A DNA stretch of 63,004 nt from a bacterium (GTDB taxonomy: Bacteria > Chloroflexota > Dormibacteria > Aeolococcales > Bog-877): positions 1 to 63,004 of the forward strand of contig JAJYET010000010.1 in NCBI GenBank assembly GCA_021785655.1, given 5' to 3'. Positions 8,587-17,690 of the stretch are shown in pieces (the first letter of the stretch is position 1; each line of letters opens with the position of its first letter). The notes beneath the pieces are model-generated. The model saw only the letters and a program-made list of their open reading frames with translations, was not told the origin of the DNA and made no database searches. The position numbers and the translations under genes are program-made.

Positions 8587-9627
8587 ATGCAGGTGCGATC
8601 CGCCAGCTACCGGGACCTGAGCCAGGTGGAATACCTCTACCGGACCACCATGGTGGTGGAGGAGGAGCTCACCCGGCAGCTGGCGGCGGCCGGGCCGCAG
8701 AGCCCCGTGCCCGGTGCCGCTCTGGCCCGGGCGTGGTCGATCCTCACCAAGAGCCTCTCGGCACTCATGCCCCTCGCGGACGTGGGGGATCAGCTGTACG
8801 TGGCCGAGGAGCACGGGCGGATCACCGGCTTCGTGCAGGCGGAGCCGGCCGCCGGCGGCCGGGCCTGGCAGGTGCTGAACCTCTGCCTCGACCCCAGCGC
8901 CGAAGGCCACTTCGCCGGGGTGCCGCTGCTCCAGCACCTCTTCGACGAGGGGCTGGAGCGCGGGGTCACCCGCTTCCTGGTCCGGATCCCGGACGGCCAC
9001 CCGCTGACGGGACTGCTCCGGGAGCAGGGCTTCCAGCCCTATGCCTCGGAGCAGATCCGCTTCCGGGAGCTTCCTCGGCCCCCTGGTCGCCCCTCCAGCC
9101 CCTGGATCCCGGCCCGGCGCGACCACCTGGCCGGCGTGCACCTCCTGTACCTCAGGACCGCTCCCCATTCGGTGGCCGCGGTCGAGGCCCCCAGCTTCAA
9201 GCAGTGGCGCACAACCTTCCAGCTGGGGTGGTTGAGCCGGATGGACTCCCGCAGCGGCGACTCCCGCCACTACGTCATCGAGCGCAACTCCGAGGTGGTG
9301 GCCTGGGCGGGGGTGCGCAGCCCCTCCCGGGCCCGGCCGACCCAGATGAGCCTGATGCTGGATCCGCAGCAGGGCCAACTGGCGGTGGAGGCGGTCCACG
9401 GAATCCTGGGCCACATCCCGGCAGGCCCGACCATCTGCCTTCTCCGCCACTACGACGGCGAGCTGGCCCGCGCCGTCGCGGCCCGCGGCTTCGAGCCGGT
9501 GGCCACCCAGCTCCTGATGGTCAAGGACCTTCCCCTCAAGGTGCGGGCCCGGCGGCCGCTGGAGGCCAAGCGGGCGCTGGCCGGGGCGCTCCCGGTGGCC
9601 CAGGCGCGGGGAGCGGCCCAGACCTGA
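8587..9627 (+). CDS. Tandem GNAT-like N-acetyltransferase, substrate unknown
   Basis: A 346-aa protein that looks like two GNAT folds in a row. The first (about 1-160) begins VRSASYRDLSQVEYLY and ends with the typical C-terminal LLREQGFQPYASEQIRF; the second (about 170-320) contains HYVIERNSEVVAWAGV and ends ARGFEPVATQLLMVKD. The usual pyrophosphate loop (Q/RxxGxG/A) is not clear in either half, so one or both may be inactive. It starts 30 bases after ada-alkA and precedes the SpoIIIAA-like ATPase gene. Assignment to the superfamily is moderately sure; no function can be given. Confidence 0.6.
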   Translation: MQVRSASYRDLSQVEYLYRTTMVVEEELTRQLAAAGPQSPVPGAALARAWSILTKSLSALMPLADVGDQLYVAEEHGRITGFVQAEPAAGGRAWQVLNLCLDPSAEGHFAGVPLLQHLFDEGLERGVTRFLVRIPDGHPLTGLLREQGFQPYASEQIRFRELPRPPGRPSSPWIPARRDHLAGVHLLYLRTAPHSVAAVEAPSFKQWRTTFQLGWLSRMDSRSGDSRHYVIERNSEVVAWAGVRSPSRARPTQMSLMLDPQQGQLAVEAVHGILGHIPAGPTICLLRHYDGELARAVAARGFEPVATQLLMVKDLPLKVRARRPLEAKRALAGALPVAQARGAAQT

Positions 9628-9765
9628 GAGGTGGCAGCTGGGTGCGCTATATTCCAGCCGTGACAGGGCGCTCGGCCGGGCCAGGGGTAGGGGTGGTCGG
9701 CGGAGCTGGCTCCGGCTTTGGGCCGTCGCGCTGAGGGGGCACGCCTGAACGCCGGCGAGGGCTTG

Positions 9766-11340
9766 GTGACCCCCAGCTTCCCCGAGGAGCTGGCGCTGCT
9801 GATCGGGACGCTGCCCGAGCCCATCCGCGATGCCCTCGCGGCACTTCCCGAGGGGCTGGAGGACCTCCTGGAGATCGTCCTGGACCTGGGCAGGGAGCCG
9901 GAAGCCCGCTTCGACGGCCGCGAGGTGCTGCTCTCCCAGGATCCGGTGTCCCGCGCTGACATCGAGTACGTGACCGAGCGGGTGGGCGCGTTCGGAGGGG
10001 ACAACCGGGCGGGGATCGCCCGGACCCTGCACCGGATCTCCGCCATCCGCAACCGCAAGGGGGAGGTGGTCGGCCTGACCTGCCGGGTGGGGCGGGCCGT
10101 GACCGGTCGGGTGGAGATCATCCGGGACATCGTGGTGGGGGGACAGAGCCTGCTGCTGCTGGGCAAGCCTGGGGTGGGCAAGACCACCATGCTGCGGGAG
10201 GTGGCCCGGATCCTGGCGGACGAGAGTCGAAAGCGGGTGGTGGTGGTGGACACCTCCAACGAGATCGCCGGGGACGGGGACATCCCCCACCCCGGGATCG
10301 GGCGGGCCCGGAGAATGCAGGTCGCGCGCCCCGAGCTGCAGCACGCCGTGATGATCGAGGCGGTGGAGAACCACATGCCCGAGGTGATTGTGATCGACGA
10401 GATCGGGACCGAGCTGGAGGCGGCCGCCGCCCGGACCATCGCCGAGCGGGGGGTCCAACTGGTGGGGACGGCCCACGGCAACACCCTGGACAACCTCCTG
10501 ATCAATCCCACCCTCAACGACCTTCTGGGAGGTATCCAGACGGTGACCCTCTCGGATGAGGAGGCGCGCCGCCGGGGGACTCAGAAGTCGGTGCTGGAGC
10601 GCAAGTCGCCTCCGACCTTCGACGCGCTGGTGGAGATCGTGGACCGGCACCGGGTCACCGTGCACATGCCTCTCGCGGACGTGGTGGACGATGCCCTGCG
10701 GGGGCGGCCACACCCCGCCCAGCTTCGAGAGATGAGAGCCGGGCAGGGGCTGACCACCCGCCTGGTGGAGCCCACCCCCTTCGACGATCGCGGCTCCCGT
10801 GAGCTCTTCGAGGGACAGCTGGCGGAGCCCCGCCCGGGGTTGCGCCAGCTCCGAGTTCAGAGCGGACGGGATTCCACCGCTGGCACCTCGGTCTTCCCCT
10901 ACGGGGTCTCCCGCGTTTACCTGGAGCAGGCGGTGCGGGAGCTCCGGGTCCCGGTCCGGATCCAGCACCACGTGGACGACGCCGACCTGGTCCTCACCCT
11001 CAAGAACTACTACCGGCGCCGGGACTCCCCGCTGCGGGCGGCCGAGGCCGAGGGGATCCCCATCTCCATCCTCCGCAGCAACACGGTGGCCCAGGTTCGC
11101 ACCTTCCTGGCCCAGCTCTACAACCTGGAGCCGGCGGACCCCACCGACGCCGCCCTGGCCGAGGCCCGCGACGGGATCGAGAGGGCCCGCCAGGGCACCG
11201 CGGTGGAGCTCTCCCCCCAGAACGCCTACATCCGCCGGCTGCAGCACCAGCTGGTGGAGGAGAGCGAGCTGGTGGCCCGGAGCACGGGCAAGGAGCCGCG
11301 CCGGAGGCTGCGGATCTACCCATCGAGCCAGGCCTCCTGA
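9766..11340 (+). CDS. SpoIIIAA/Ycf45-like AAA ATPase with C-terminal R3H domain
   Basis: A soluble ATPase of about 524 aa. The N-terminal half is like SpoIIIAA and Ycf45: Walker A in [17 protein letters not shown], then [19 protein letters not shown], Walker B in [13 protein letters not shown] and [14 protein letters not shown]. The last 60 residues form an R3H-type single-strand nucleic-acid-binding domain ([28 protein letters not shown]). SpoIIIAA energises the sporulation export channel, but R3H-bearing homologues occur in non-sporing lineages and are of unknown function. GTG at 9766 with GAGG five bases before is preferred; a TTG at 9718 is also in frame. tmk follows after 16 bases. Confidence 0.85.
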   Translation: MTPSFPEELALLIGTLPEPIRDALAALPEGLEDLLEIVLDLGREPEARFDGREVLLSQDPVSRADIEYVTERVGAFGGDNRAGIARTLHRISAIRNRKGEVVGLTCRVGRAVTGRVEIIRDIVVGGQSLLLLGKPGVGKTTMLREVARILADESRKRVVVVDTSNEIAGDGDIPHPGIGRARRMQVARPELQHAVMIEAVENHMPEVIVIDEIGTELEAAAARTIAERGVQLVGTAHGNTLDNLLINPTLNDLLGGIQTVTLSDEEARRRGTQKSVLERKSPPTFDALVEIVDRHRVTVHMPLADVVDDALRGRPHPAQLREMRAGQGLTTRLVEPTPFDDRGSRELFEGQLAEPRPGLRQLRVQSGRDSTAGTSVFPYGVSRVYLEQAVRELRVPVRIQHHVDDADLVLTLKNYYRRRDSPLRAAEAEGIPISILRSNTVAQVRTFLAQLYNLEPADPTDAALAEARDGIERARQGTAVELSPQNAYIRRLQHQLVEESELVARSTGKEPRRRLRIYPSSQAS

Positions 11341-11356
11341 GGCTGGGGACCAAGGG

Positions 11357-12007
11357 GTGGCGCCGGAGGGTCGCGGTGGCTTCTTCATCACCGTGGAGGG
11401 GATGGACGGGTCGGGCAAGACGACCCACGTGGGGCGGCTCGCCGAGGCTCTGAGCCACGACGGCCACCAGGTCCAGGTGGTCCGGGACCCCGGCACCACC
11501 GCCCTCGGGGAGCGGTTGCGCAGCCTCCTCCTGGAGCCCTCGGCGGACTGGAGGCTGGAGCCCCTAGCGGAGGTGGCGCTCTTCCTCGCCGGGCGGGTGC
11601 AGCTGGCGGCGGAGGTGGTGTCCCCGGCGCTGGCGACCGGGAAGGTGGTGATCGCGGACCGCTTCCTGGACTCCAGCCTGGTGTACCAGGGAGCGCGGGG
11701 AGTCCCTTGGGAGGCCATCCTTGAGCTCCACCGAATCTGCGGCGTGGACGTGACTCCCGACCTCACCCTCATCCTGGACCTGGAGGCCGAGGTGGCACGC
11801 GCCCGGCGTGCGGACCGCCTCACCCTGGACCGGCTGGAGGCATCCCCAACCGCGTACCATGAAAAGGTCAGGAGGGGCTACCTGGAGATCGCCCGACACT
11901 TCCCTGAGCGGGTCGTGGTGGTGTCGGCGACGCGCGAGGCGGATGAGGTGGCACTGGAGTGCCTGGAGCTGGCCCGCGCTCGCCTGGGGACGAGGAGGAA
12001 CGCTTGA
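11357..12007 (+). CDS. tmk: Thymidylate kinase
   Basis: Phosphorylates dTMP to dTDP. The 216-aa protein has the P-loop VEGMDGSGKTTHVGRL, the DR motif in VIADRFLDSSLVYQGA that contacts dTMP, and the later LTLILDLEAEVARAR before a lid region (RADRLTLDRLE). The P-loop and lid pattern fit the type II-like bacterial enzyme. GTG at 11357, after an AAGG-rich stretch, gives a normal N terminus; the longer upstream reading overlaps the R3H gene. The stop is shared with the TTG start of darA, the same gene order as tmk-yaaQ in Bacillus. Confidence 0.93.
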   Translation: MAPEGRGGFFITVEGMDGSGKTTHVGRLAEALSHDGHQVQVVRDPGTTALGERLRSLLLEPSADWRLEPLAEVALFLAGRVQLAAEVVSPALATGKVVIADRFLDSSLVYQGARGVPWEAILELHRICGVDVTPDLTLILDLEAEVARARRADRLTLDRLEASPTAYHEKVRRGYLEIARHFPERVVVVSATREADEVALECLELARARLGTRRNA

Positions 12008-12312
12008 AGCTGGTGGTGGCGGTGGTTCACGAGCAGGATGCTGCTCGGGCCATCGAGGCGCTGGGGCAGCAGGGCTTCTCCGTCACCCGCCTGAACAGTG
12101 AGGGGGGATTCCTGGAGCGCCGCAACTCGATCCTCCTGCTGGGGACCGATGACAGCCTGGTGGACGAGGCGGTGCGCACCCTAAGGACGGTCTGCCGGCC
12201 CCGACACGAACAGCTGGGGGCCGGCGGAGGCACCGAGGGCGCCGACGTGGAGGTCGAGATCGGGCGCGCCACGGTGTTCGTCCTGGACCTCGGCCGGGTG
12301 GAGCGCCTCTGA
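12004..12312 (+). CDS. darA: PII-like cyclic-di-AMP receptor protein
   Basis: A small protein of 102 aa matching the DarA/PstA (YaaQ, DUF970) family, trimeric PII-like proteins that bind cyclic di-AMP. It opens with KLVVAVVHEQDA, then GFSVTRLNSEGGFLERRNSILL and the VDEAVRTLRTVCRPR segment, all typical. The start is the TTG at 12004, overlapping the tmk stop as TTGA. The target of DarA is not settled in any organism. The presence of a KimA-like permease at the end of this window, a family controlled by c-di-AMP in Firmicutes, supports c-di-AMP signalling here. Confidence 0.88.
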   Translation: MKLVVAVVHEQDAARAIEALGQQGFSVTRLNSEGGFLERRNSILLLGTDDSLVDEAVRTLRTVCRPRHEQLGAGGGTEGADVEVEIGRATVFVLDLGRVERL

Positions 12313-12341
12313 GCCGGAGCGCCCGACCCGCGCCTCGGACG

Positions 12342-12347
12342 TATACT
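12342..12347 (+). promoter_or_regulatory. Possible -10 element before moxR
   Basis: TATACT lies 49 bases upstream of the moxR ATG in the first non-coding gap after darA. No good -35 hexamer is seen at the normal distance, so this is a weak call. Confidence 0.25.
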
Positions 12348-12396
12348 GCCGCCTGATCCCGGCCCAACGGCCGCCACCCCGTCATGGGAGCACCGG

Positions 12397-13356
12397 ATGG
12401 AAGGCAGCGCCACCGCCACTGTTCGCCGCCTGGCGGACGCCGTCAGCACCGTGATCGTCGGCAACCGTTTGCAGATCGAGCTGTGCACGGTGGCCTGGCT
12501 GGTCGGGGGACACGTGCTGATCGAGGACGTGCCCGGGGTGGGGAAGACCATGTTGGCCAAGGCGCTGGCCCGGGCCACAGGCTGCGACTTCGACCGGGTG
12601 CAGTTCACCCCCGACCTCCTGCCGGGGGACATCACCGGGGCCAACATCTACCTCCCCTCACAGGGCACCTTCGAGTTCCGCAGGGGGCCGGTCTTCACCC
12701 AGGTCCTCCTTGCCGATGAGATCAACCGCGCCACCCCCAAGACCCAGGCGGCGCTGCTGGAGGCGATGGAGGAGCGCCAGGTCACCATCGACGGAACGAC
12801 CCACCAGCTCCCCGACCCCTTCGTGGTGCTGGCGACCCAGAACCCCATCGAGTACCAGGGCACCTTCCCGCTCCCCGAGGCCCAGATCGACCGCTTCCTG
12901 GTGCGAGTCTCCCTGGGGTACGCGGACCTAGAGGGCGAGCTGGAGATCCTCGACCGCTTCGGCCTCTCCTCGCCGCTGGCAGGTCTGGAGCCCGCCACCT
13001 CCCCCGACGAGCTGCCGGCCTTGCGGGCGGCGGTCGCGGAGGTCCACGTGGACCCGGAGCTCAAGTCCTATCTGGTGCGGCTGGTGCAGCGGACCCGCCA
13101 GCACCCCGACCTCGCCCTCGGAGCCAGTGCCCGGGCCAGCCTTGGGCTCCTTCGAGCCGGTCAGGCGTACGCCCTTCTGCGGGGACGGGACTACATGAGC
13201 CCGGACGACGTCAAGGTCCTGGCCCCCTCGGTGCTCACCCACCGGCTGGTGGTGCGGGCCAGCGCCGAGCTCCGCGGGGTGACCGCCGAGGCCATCCTCG
13301 AGGAGATCCTGCAGAGCGAGCCGGTCCCGGTGACGGGGCGGCGCGCCGCCAGCTGA
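12397..13356 (+). CDS. MoxR-family AAA+ ATPase
   Basis: A chaperone-like AAA+ ATPase of 319 aa. It shows Walker A in [17 protein letters not shown], Walker B in [20 protein letters not shown], sensor 1 in [20 protein letters not shown] and the arginine-rich [10 protein letters not shown]. The C-terminal lid domain ends at HRLVVR. MoxR proteins are almost always next to DUF58 proteins and transglutaminase-like membrane proteins, as here; they are thought to help mature or assemble partner proteins, often ones with a von Willebrand-like domain. The ATG at 12397 opens a three-gene unit. Confidence 0.93.
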   Translation: MEGSATATVRRLADAVSTVIVGNRLQIELCTVAWLVGGHVLIEDVPGVGKTMLAKALARATGCDFDRVQFTPDLLPGDITGANIYLPSQGTFEFRRGPVFTQVLLADEINRATPKTQAALLEAMEERQVTIDGTTHQLPDPFVVLATQNPIEYQGTFPLPEAQIDRFLVRVSLGYADLEGELEILDRFGLSSPLAGLEPATSPDELPALRAAVAEVHVDPELKSYLVRLVQRTRQHPDLALGASARASLGLLRAGQAYALLRGRDYMSPDDVKVLAPSVLTHRLVVRASAELRGVTAEAILEEILQSEPVPVTGRRAAS

Positions 13357-13397
13357 CGCGGTGGCCGCCCGCCGGCGCCCCCTCTGAGGTTGGGCGG

Positions 13398-14594
13398 GTG
13401 GCCCGAGCTGCGCTCCTGGCGGTGGTGGTCGTGTGTGGCTTCTTCGCCTTCATCAACGGGGTGGCGCTGGCTTTCGTCCCGGTGTATGGGGCCGCCCTGG
13501 TGGTCCCCCTCTCGCTCGCCTGGAGCTGGTGGGCGGAGCGCCACCTGAGGCTCTCGCGGACGGCCCCCGACCGCCACCACATGGTCGGCGAGCTGTTCCC
13601 CCAGCAGTTCACGCTGCGCAACACCTCCTGGCTGCCGATCGCCATGGCCGAGGTGGTGGACCGCTCCGGGCTGCCCGGGGGCGAGGAGGCAGTGGCGGCC
13701 TCCCTCGGCCCCCACCAGCAGGCCTCGTGGGGCCAGGAGCTCCGGCTCACGACCAGGGGCCAGTACCGCCTGGGGCCGACGGAGGTGCGGGTCTCCGACC
13801 CCTTCGGGCTCTTCCCCCGCACGGTGAACTTCCCGGCCACCGGCTCAGTGCTGGTTTTCCCGCTCCTCTACCCCCTCTCCGACCTGGCCCTCGTGGGGGC
13901 GCGGGCGGGATTGGAGAGTGAGCGGGGCGGGCGCCCGCGCGACCTGCCCCCGAGCGCCTCGGGGGTCAGGGAGCATGACCCGGCCGATGGGATCAACCGC
14001 ATCCACTGGATCTCCACCGCCCGCCAGGGAAGGCTGATGAGCCGGACCTTTGACGCCGAGGAGGGAGCTGACCTCCTGGTGGTCCTGGACCTCCGCCGCG
14101 GGGTCCAGGCGGGCACCGGGCCAGAGAGCTCTCTGGAGTACGCGGTGACCATGGCGGCCTCGTTGGCCCATGCGGCCCTGCGGCGGGGCCGGGCGGTGGC
14201 TTTCCTGGGAACGGGGAGGTCCCTCACCTGGCTGCCCGCCGCCAGGGGGGATGCCCAGGACCAGTTGCTGCTGGAGAAGCTGGCCCTCTGCCAGGCCGAC
14301 GGGCAGGTGCCCCTGGGGCAGATCCTTCCCCGCCACCTGCCGGAGTGGCGTTCCCGGGGCAGCGTGGTGGTGGTGACCTCAGACCCCTCCGGGGAGTGGG
14401 TGGAGGCGGTAGCCGCCGGCTCGCAGCCGGGAAGGCGCGCGGTGGCCATTTTCGTGGACCCCATGAGCTTCGCCCCCCAGCCCACCCTCACCCGGATCCC
14501 CGCCCAGTGGCGGCTGGTGCTCGACTTCTGGGTCATCCGCCAGGGCGACGATCTCGCCCGGGTGGATCCCTCGTTCCGGCGCGCCGTTGGCTGA
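13398..14594 (+). CDS. DUF58 domain protein (MoxR partner)
   Basis: A 398-aa membrane-anchored protein. Two hydrophobic helices span about residues 5-45, followed by a beta-rich region (GELFPQQFTLRNTSWLPIA) and the DUF58 core, with the diagnostic EHDPADGINRIHWISTARQGRLMSR and the von Willebrand-like DLLVVLDLRRG. Start is GTG at 13398. The stop overlaps the next start by 8 bases. In this gene set DUF58, MoxR and the transglutaminase-like protein probably form one complex at the membrane; its substrate is unknown. Confidence 0.9.
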   Translation: MARAALLAVVVVCGFFAFINGVALAFVPVYGAALVVPLSLAWSWWAERHLRLSRTAPDRHHMVGELFPQQFTLRNTSWLPIAMAEVVDRSGLPGGEEAVAASLGPHQQASWGQELRLTTRGQYRLGPTEVRVSDPFGLFPRTVNFPATGSVLVFPLLYPLSDLALVGARAGLESERGGRPRDLPPSASGVREHDPADGINRIHWISTARQGRLMSRTFDAEEGADLLVVLDLRRGVQAGTGPESSLEYAVTMAASLAHAALRRGRAVAFLGTGRSLTWLPAARGDAQDQLLLEKLALCQADGQVPLGQILPRHLPEWRSRGSVVVVTSDPSGEWVEAVAAGSQPGRRAVAIFVDPMSFAPQPTLTRIPAQWRLVLDFWVIRQGDDLARVDPSFRRAVG

Positions 14595-16938
14595 GCTCCT
14601 GGTCCCCCTGCTCGCCGCCCTGGCCATCTTCGGGGGAGGAGCGCTGGCGCCGGACCTGGTCCACGACCTCAAAGTGGGCGAGGGGATCCAGCGCACCCTG
14701 GGGCGGTGGCTGGGGGTGGGCCTGGCAGTTGCCCTGGCGTTGGAGTGCGCCGGCGCCCTCTCGCTGACGGCCCTCGCCCACCTGGGCGGGGGCGCCCTCC
14801 TCGCCGCCACCTCCGGCACCCTGCTGGCAGCCGGCGCCGGCCGCTGGCTCCGGTGGCGGGCCCTCGGACTGGCGCTGCTCGCAGGGGCCACCGTTGCGGT
14901 GGCCGTCGTGGCCGGCGCGGCGGTGGCCCGGGCCTACGGAGGCAGCCCCCAGCCCTGGACCCTGGTGCAGGCCCAGCTGCACCACCTGAGCCCCGCCGGC
15001 TTCGCGCCACTGGCGCTGCTGCTGGTCTCCTGGGGCACCGGGGCGTGGGTGGGATGGCTGGGCCTGCGGGAGCGTTCTGGGGTGCTGGCCTGCGCCGTCC
15101 CCCTGGTGGTCCTCACCGCGGACCTTGTCAATGTCCCCAAGGACCTCGTAGGGCTGACCTTCTGGCCCGTGCTGGGCGCGCTGGTATGCGGGCTGGCCCT
15201 GATCGGCTGGACCCACCAGGAGCGTCAGGCCCGGCGCTGGCAGCGGCTGGCGAGCACATCGGCCCTCCCCCGTTCCGGCCTCGGCCTGGCGCTCATCTCC
15301 GCCCTGGCCCTCTCCGGGGTGAGCCTTCTGGTCCCGCCGCTCAACCGCCACAACTTCAGCTCCCGGTTCTTCCACTCCGGACCGGTGGTGCCCGCCGGGT
15401 CCCACAGCCAGCTGATCTCCCCCATCTCCGGATACGCCACCGAGGTGGTCCCCGGCGGCCCGATCCGGCAGGAGCGGACCCCGGTCCTCAGCTACTCGAC
15501 CTCGGCCCCCGGGGGCACGACCTACCTCAGCGGCATCGCCCTCAGCCAGTTCGACAACGGCAACTGGTACCCGGGGCCCCAGCAGTCCCTGGTGGTCGGG
15601 AAGGGGACGCAGCTCCCGTACAGTGAGCGCGCGGCCAACGACACCAGCGCCATCCAGCTCGACCGCAAGGCCGTCTCCCTCCAGGTGACCTACCTCGGCA
15701 CCGGCGCTCAGGAGGTCCCGGACCTGCTCTACCCCGGAAGCCCGATCGAGACGCCGTACCTGAGCGGCCGCTACCGCCTGTCCGGCCTCGCCACCTCCGG
15801 GCAGTTCCTCACCGTGGACTCGGTCGCGGCCGAGGGTGGCTCGTCGCAGATCCTGCCCTCCAGCCAGGAGGTGACCACGGTGGGGACGGTGTCGACCGCG
15901 ACCCCCTCCCAGCTCGAGGCCGCCGGCCAGAACTACCCCAGCTGGGTCCTGCCGGACGCCACCCTCCCGGAGCTGGCGGACTTCCTGGACGAGAGCCAGC
16001 TGGCCGCGGATGCCCTGGCGATGTCCGGGGGAGCCTCCAATCCCTACCTCGCCGCCATCAATATCCAGAACTCCCTACGGCAGGACGAGATCTACACCCT
16101 GGACCCGCCCACTCCGCCCAGCGGGGTGTGGCCGATCCTCTACTTCCTGGACCAGTCGCACCGCGGCTACTGCCAGTACTTCGCCTCCGCCATGGGGGCG
16201 ATGCTGCGGGCCCTGGGAATCCCCGCCCGGCTGGTGAACGGCTTCGGTCCCGGCCAGGAGGGCCAGCTCAAGAACGGGCAGTGGCTGATCACCCAGGCGG
16301 ACGCCCACACCTGGGTGCAGGTCTACTTCCCACATTACGGCTGGGTCAACTTCGAACCGACCCCGGACGGCTTCTACCAGCCCACCGGGGCGGCCGCCAG
16401 GGTGGCCCCGCTGCCGGCTCCGCCCCCCTTGGTCCGGGCGCCCCACCCGGGGGTCCGGACCGTCCCCCCTGCCAGCGGCCGCGGGGCCCGGGTGACCCAC
16501 CGCCCGCGGCAGCTCGTGCCCGCCCTCGCCGCCGGAACCGGCGGCGCCGCTTTGATCCTTCTCCTTCTCCTCGTCGGGGCCTGGTGGCGCCGGGTGACCT
16601 CGCCCCAGGCCATTAGGCGGCGGCTGGAGCTGCCGCTGCGGCTGGCCGGGGAGCGACGGCCGGAGGGCCGCACCCTCATGGAGCTGGCCGAGCTCTGCGC
16701 CTCGCTGAGGCGTGACCCACCCCTCCGGGCCGGGCTCAAGAAGGTGGCCGTCGCGGGGGACGAGATGGCCTTCGGCCGCTTCCGAGAGCGAGCGCGGTCG
16801 GAACTGGTCGCCGGCTGGAGCGAGGTGCGTGGCGCCTACCCCCGCCTTCTCTGGGCCGCCGTGCGGGCCCGGGGCCGCGGGCCCCGGCTGGCCCCGGTGC
16901 GCCAGGTGGCGGTCGCCAGAGCGCGGGCCCGGAGATGA
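14587..16938 (+). CDS. Membrane-anchored transglutaminase-like protein
   Basis: A 783-aa protein with about seven N-terminal membrane helices (residues about 5-260), a long extracytoplasmic region, a transglutaminase core and one more helix (around 645-665) before a cytoplasmic tail. The catalytic Cys lies in HRGYCQYFASAMGAMLRALG, the His in ADAHTWVQVYF and the Asp/Glu in GWVNFEPTPDGF, so the Cys-His-Asp-type triad is intact. The TTG start at 14587 overlaps the DUF58 gene. Members of this family beside MoxR and DUF58 are presumed proteases or cross-linking enzymes at the cell surface, but the activity is untested. Confidence 0.9.
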   Translation: MAELLVPLLAALAIFGGGALAPDLVHDLKVGEGIQRTLGRWLGVGLAVALALECAGALSLTALAHLGGGALLAATSGTLLAAGAGRWLRWRALGLALLAGATVAVAVVAGAAVARAYGGSPQPWTLVQAQLHHLSPAGFAPLALLLVSWGTGAWVGWLGLRERSGVLACAVPLVVLTADLVNVPKDLVGLTFWPVLGALVCGLALIGWTHQERQARRWQRLASTSALPRSGLGLALISALALSGVSLLVPPLNRHNFSSRFFHSGPVVPAGSHSQLISPISGYATEVVPGGPIRQERTPVLSYSTSAPGGTTYLSGIALSQFDNGNWYPGPQQSLVVGKGTQLPYSERAANDTSAIQLDRKAVSLQVTYLGTGAQEVPDLLYPGSPIETPYLSGRYRLSGLATSGQFLTVDSVAAEGGSSQILPSSQEVTTVGTVSTATPSQLEAAGQNYPSWVLPDATLPELADFLDESQLAADALAMSGGASNPYLAAINIQNSLRQDEIYTLDPPTPPSGVWPILYFLDQSHRGYCQYFASAMGAMLRALGIPARLVNGFGPGQEGQLKNGQWLITQADAHTWVQVYFPHYGWVNFEPTPDGFYQPTGAAARVAPLPAPPPLVRAPHPGVRTVPPASGRGARVTHRPRQLVPALAAGTGGAALILLLLLVGAWWRRVTSPQAIRRRLELPLRLAGERRPEGRTLMELAELCASLRRDPPLRAGLKKVAVAGDEMAFGRFRERARSELVAGWSEVRGAYPRLLWAAVRARGRGPRLAPVRQVAVARARARR

Positions 16939-17690
16939 CAGGGGAGCTGCGGCTGAGCATCCTCGGCAGCGGGGCCGCCTTCTCCGAGATCGGGCACAAC
17001 TCCGCGCACCTGGTGGACCGGAAACTGCTCCTGGACTGCGGGGCACCGGTGACCAGCCTGCTCCCCGGCCTCGGGCGCTCGGTGGGCGAGCTGGAGGCGA
17101 TCCTGATCAGCCACTTCCACGGGGACCACGTCATTCACCTCCCCACCCTTCTGGTGGCGCGCCGCCTGCAGCATCCGGAGGCACCGCCGCTGCGCCTCAT
17201 CGGGCCGCCGGGGTTGCTCCGCCACCTGGCGATGCTCGGGGAGGCCGCCTTCGGGGCCGGACTCTGGTCCCGAATCGAGTCCGAGGACGGGCCCCTCTGG
17301 GCCGGGGTCGAGGAGTGGGAGGACGGCCGCGCCGGCGAGGTGGCCGGCTATCAGGTAGAGGCGTTCTCGGTGATCCACTCCGCGGAGCTGGAGTGCCTGG
17401 GATTCCGGGTGGCCATCCCCGGGGTGAGCCTCGGCTACACCGGCGACACCACCTACTGCCCGGGCCTCCTGCGGCTGGCGAGATCGGTGGACCACCTGCT
17501 CTGCGAGTGCACCTCCTTCAGCGCCCCGCAGCCGACCCATCTCTGGGGGGAGGAGGTGGCGGCTCTGATGCGGGAGGTGCCGTCGCTCCGGCTGATCCTC
17601 ACCCACCTCAACGAGCGCCGGCCGCTCCCCGGAGCGCTCCTGGCCTCGGACGGCCTGACCGTCACCCTCCGAGGATGTGCCGCGGGCTGA
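16935..17690 (+). CDS. Metallo-beta-lactamase-fold hydrolase, ribonuclease Z-like
   Basis: A 251-aa metal-dependent hydrolase. It starts LRLSILGSGAAF, typical for the RNase Z/ElaC branch, and contains the metal motif ISHFHGDHV (HxHxDH), a later His in FSVIHSAELE, the Asp in LGYTGDTTYC and a His in LILTHLNERR. It is shorter than tRNase Z (about 300 aa) and lacks a clear flexible arm, so tRNA 3' processing is possible but not certain; a phosphodiesterase or arylsulfatase-like role is an alternative. The ATG overlaps the preceding stop as ATGA. Its end overlaps thiO convergently by 29 bases. Confidence 0.85.
   Translation: MTGELRLSILGSGAAFSEIGHNSAHLVDRKLLLDCGAPVTSLLPGLGRSVGELEAILISHFHGDHVIHLPTLLVARRLQHPEAPPLRLIGPPGLLRHLAMLGEAAFGAGLWSRIESEDGPLWAGVEEWEDGRAGEVAGYQVEAFSVIHSAELECLGFRVAIPGVSLGYTGDTTYCPGLLRLARSVDHLLCECTSFSAPQPTHLWGEEVAALMREVPSLRLILTHLNERRPLPGALLASDGLTVTLRGCAAG

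Noticed and set aside
8365..11823. A 1152-aa open frame on the minus strand
   Set aside because: It mirrors the GNAT, SpoIIIAA-like and tmk genes; high GC keeps the antisense frame open. Its composition is Gly/His/Arg-rich with no family motif.
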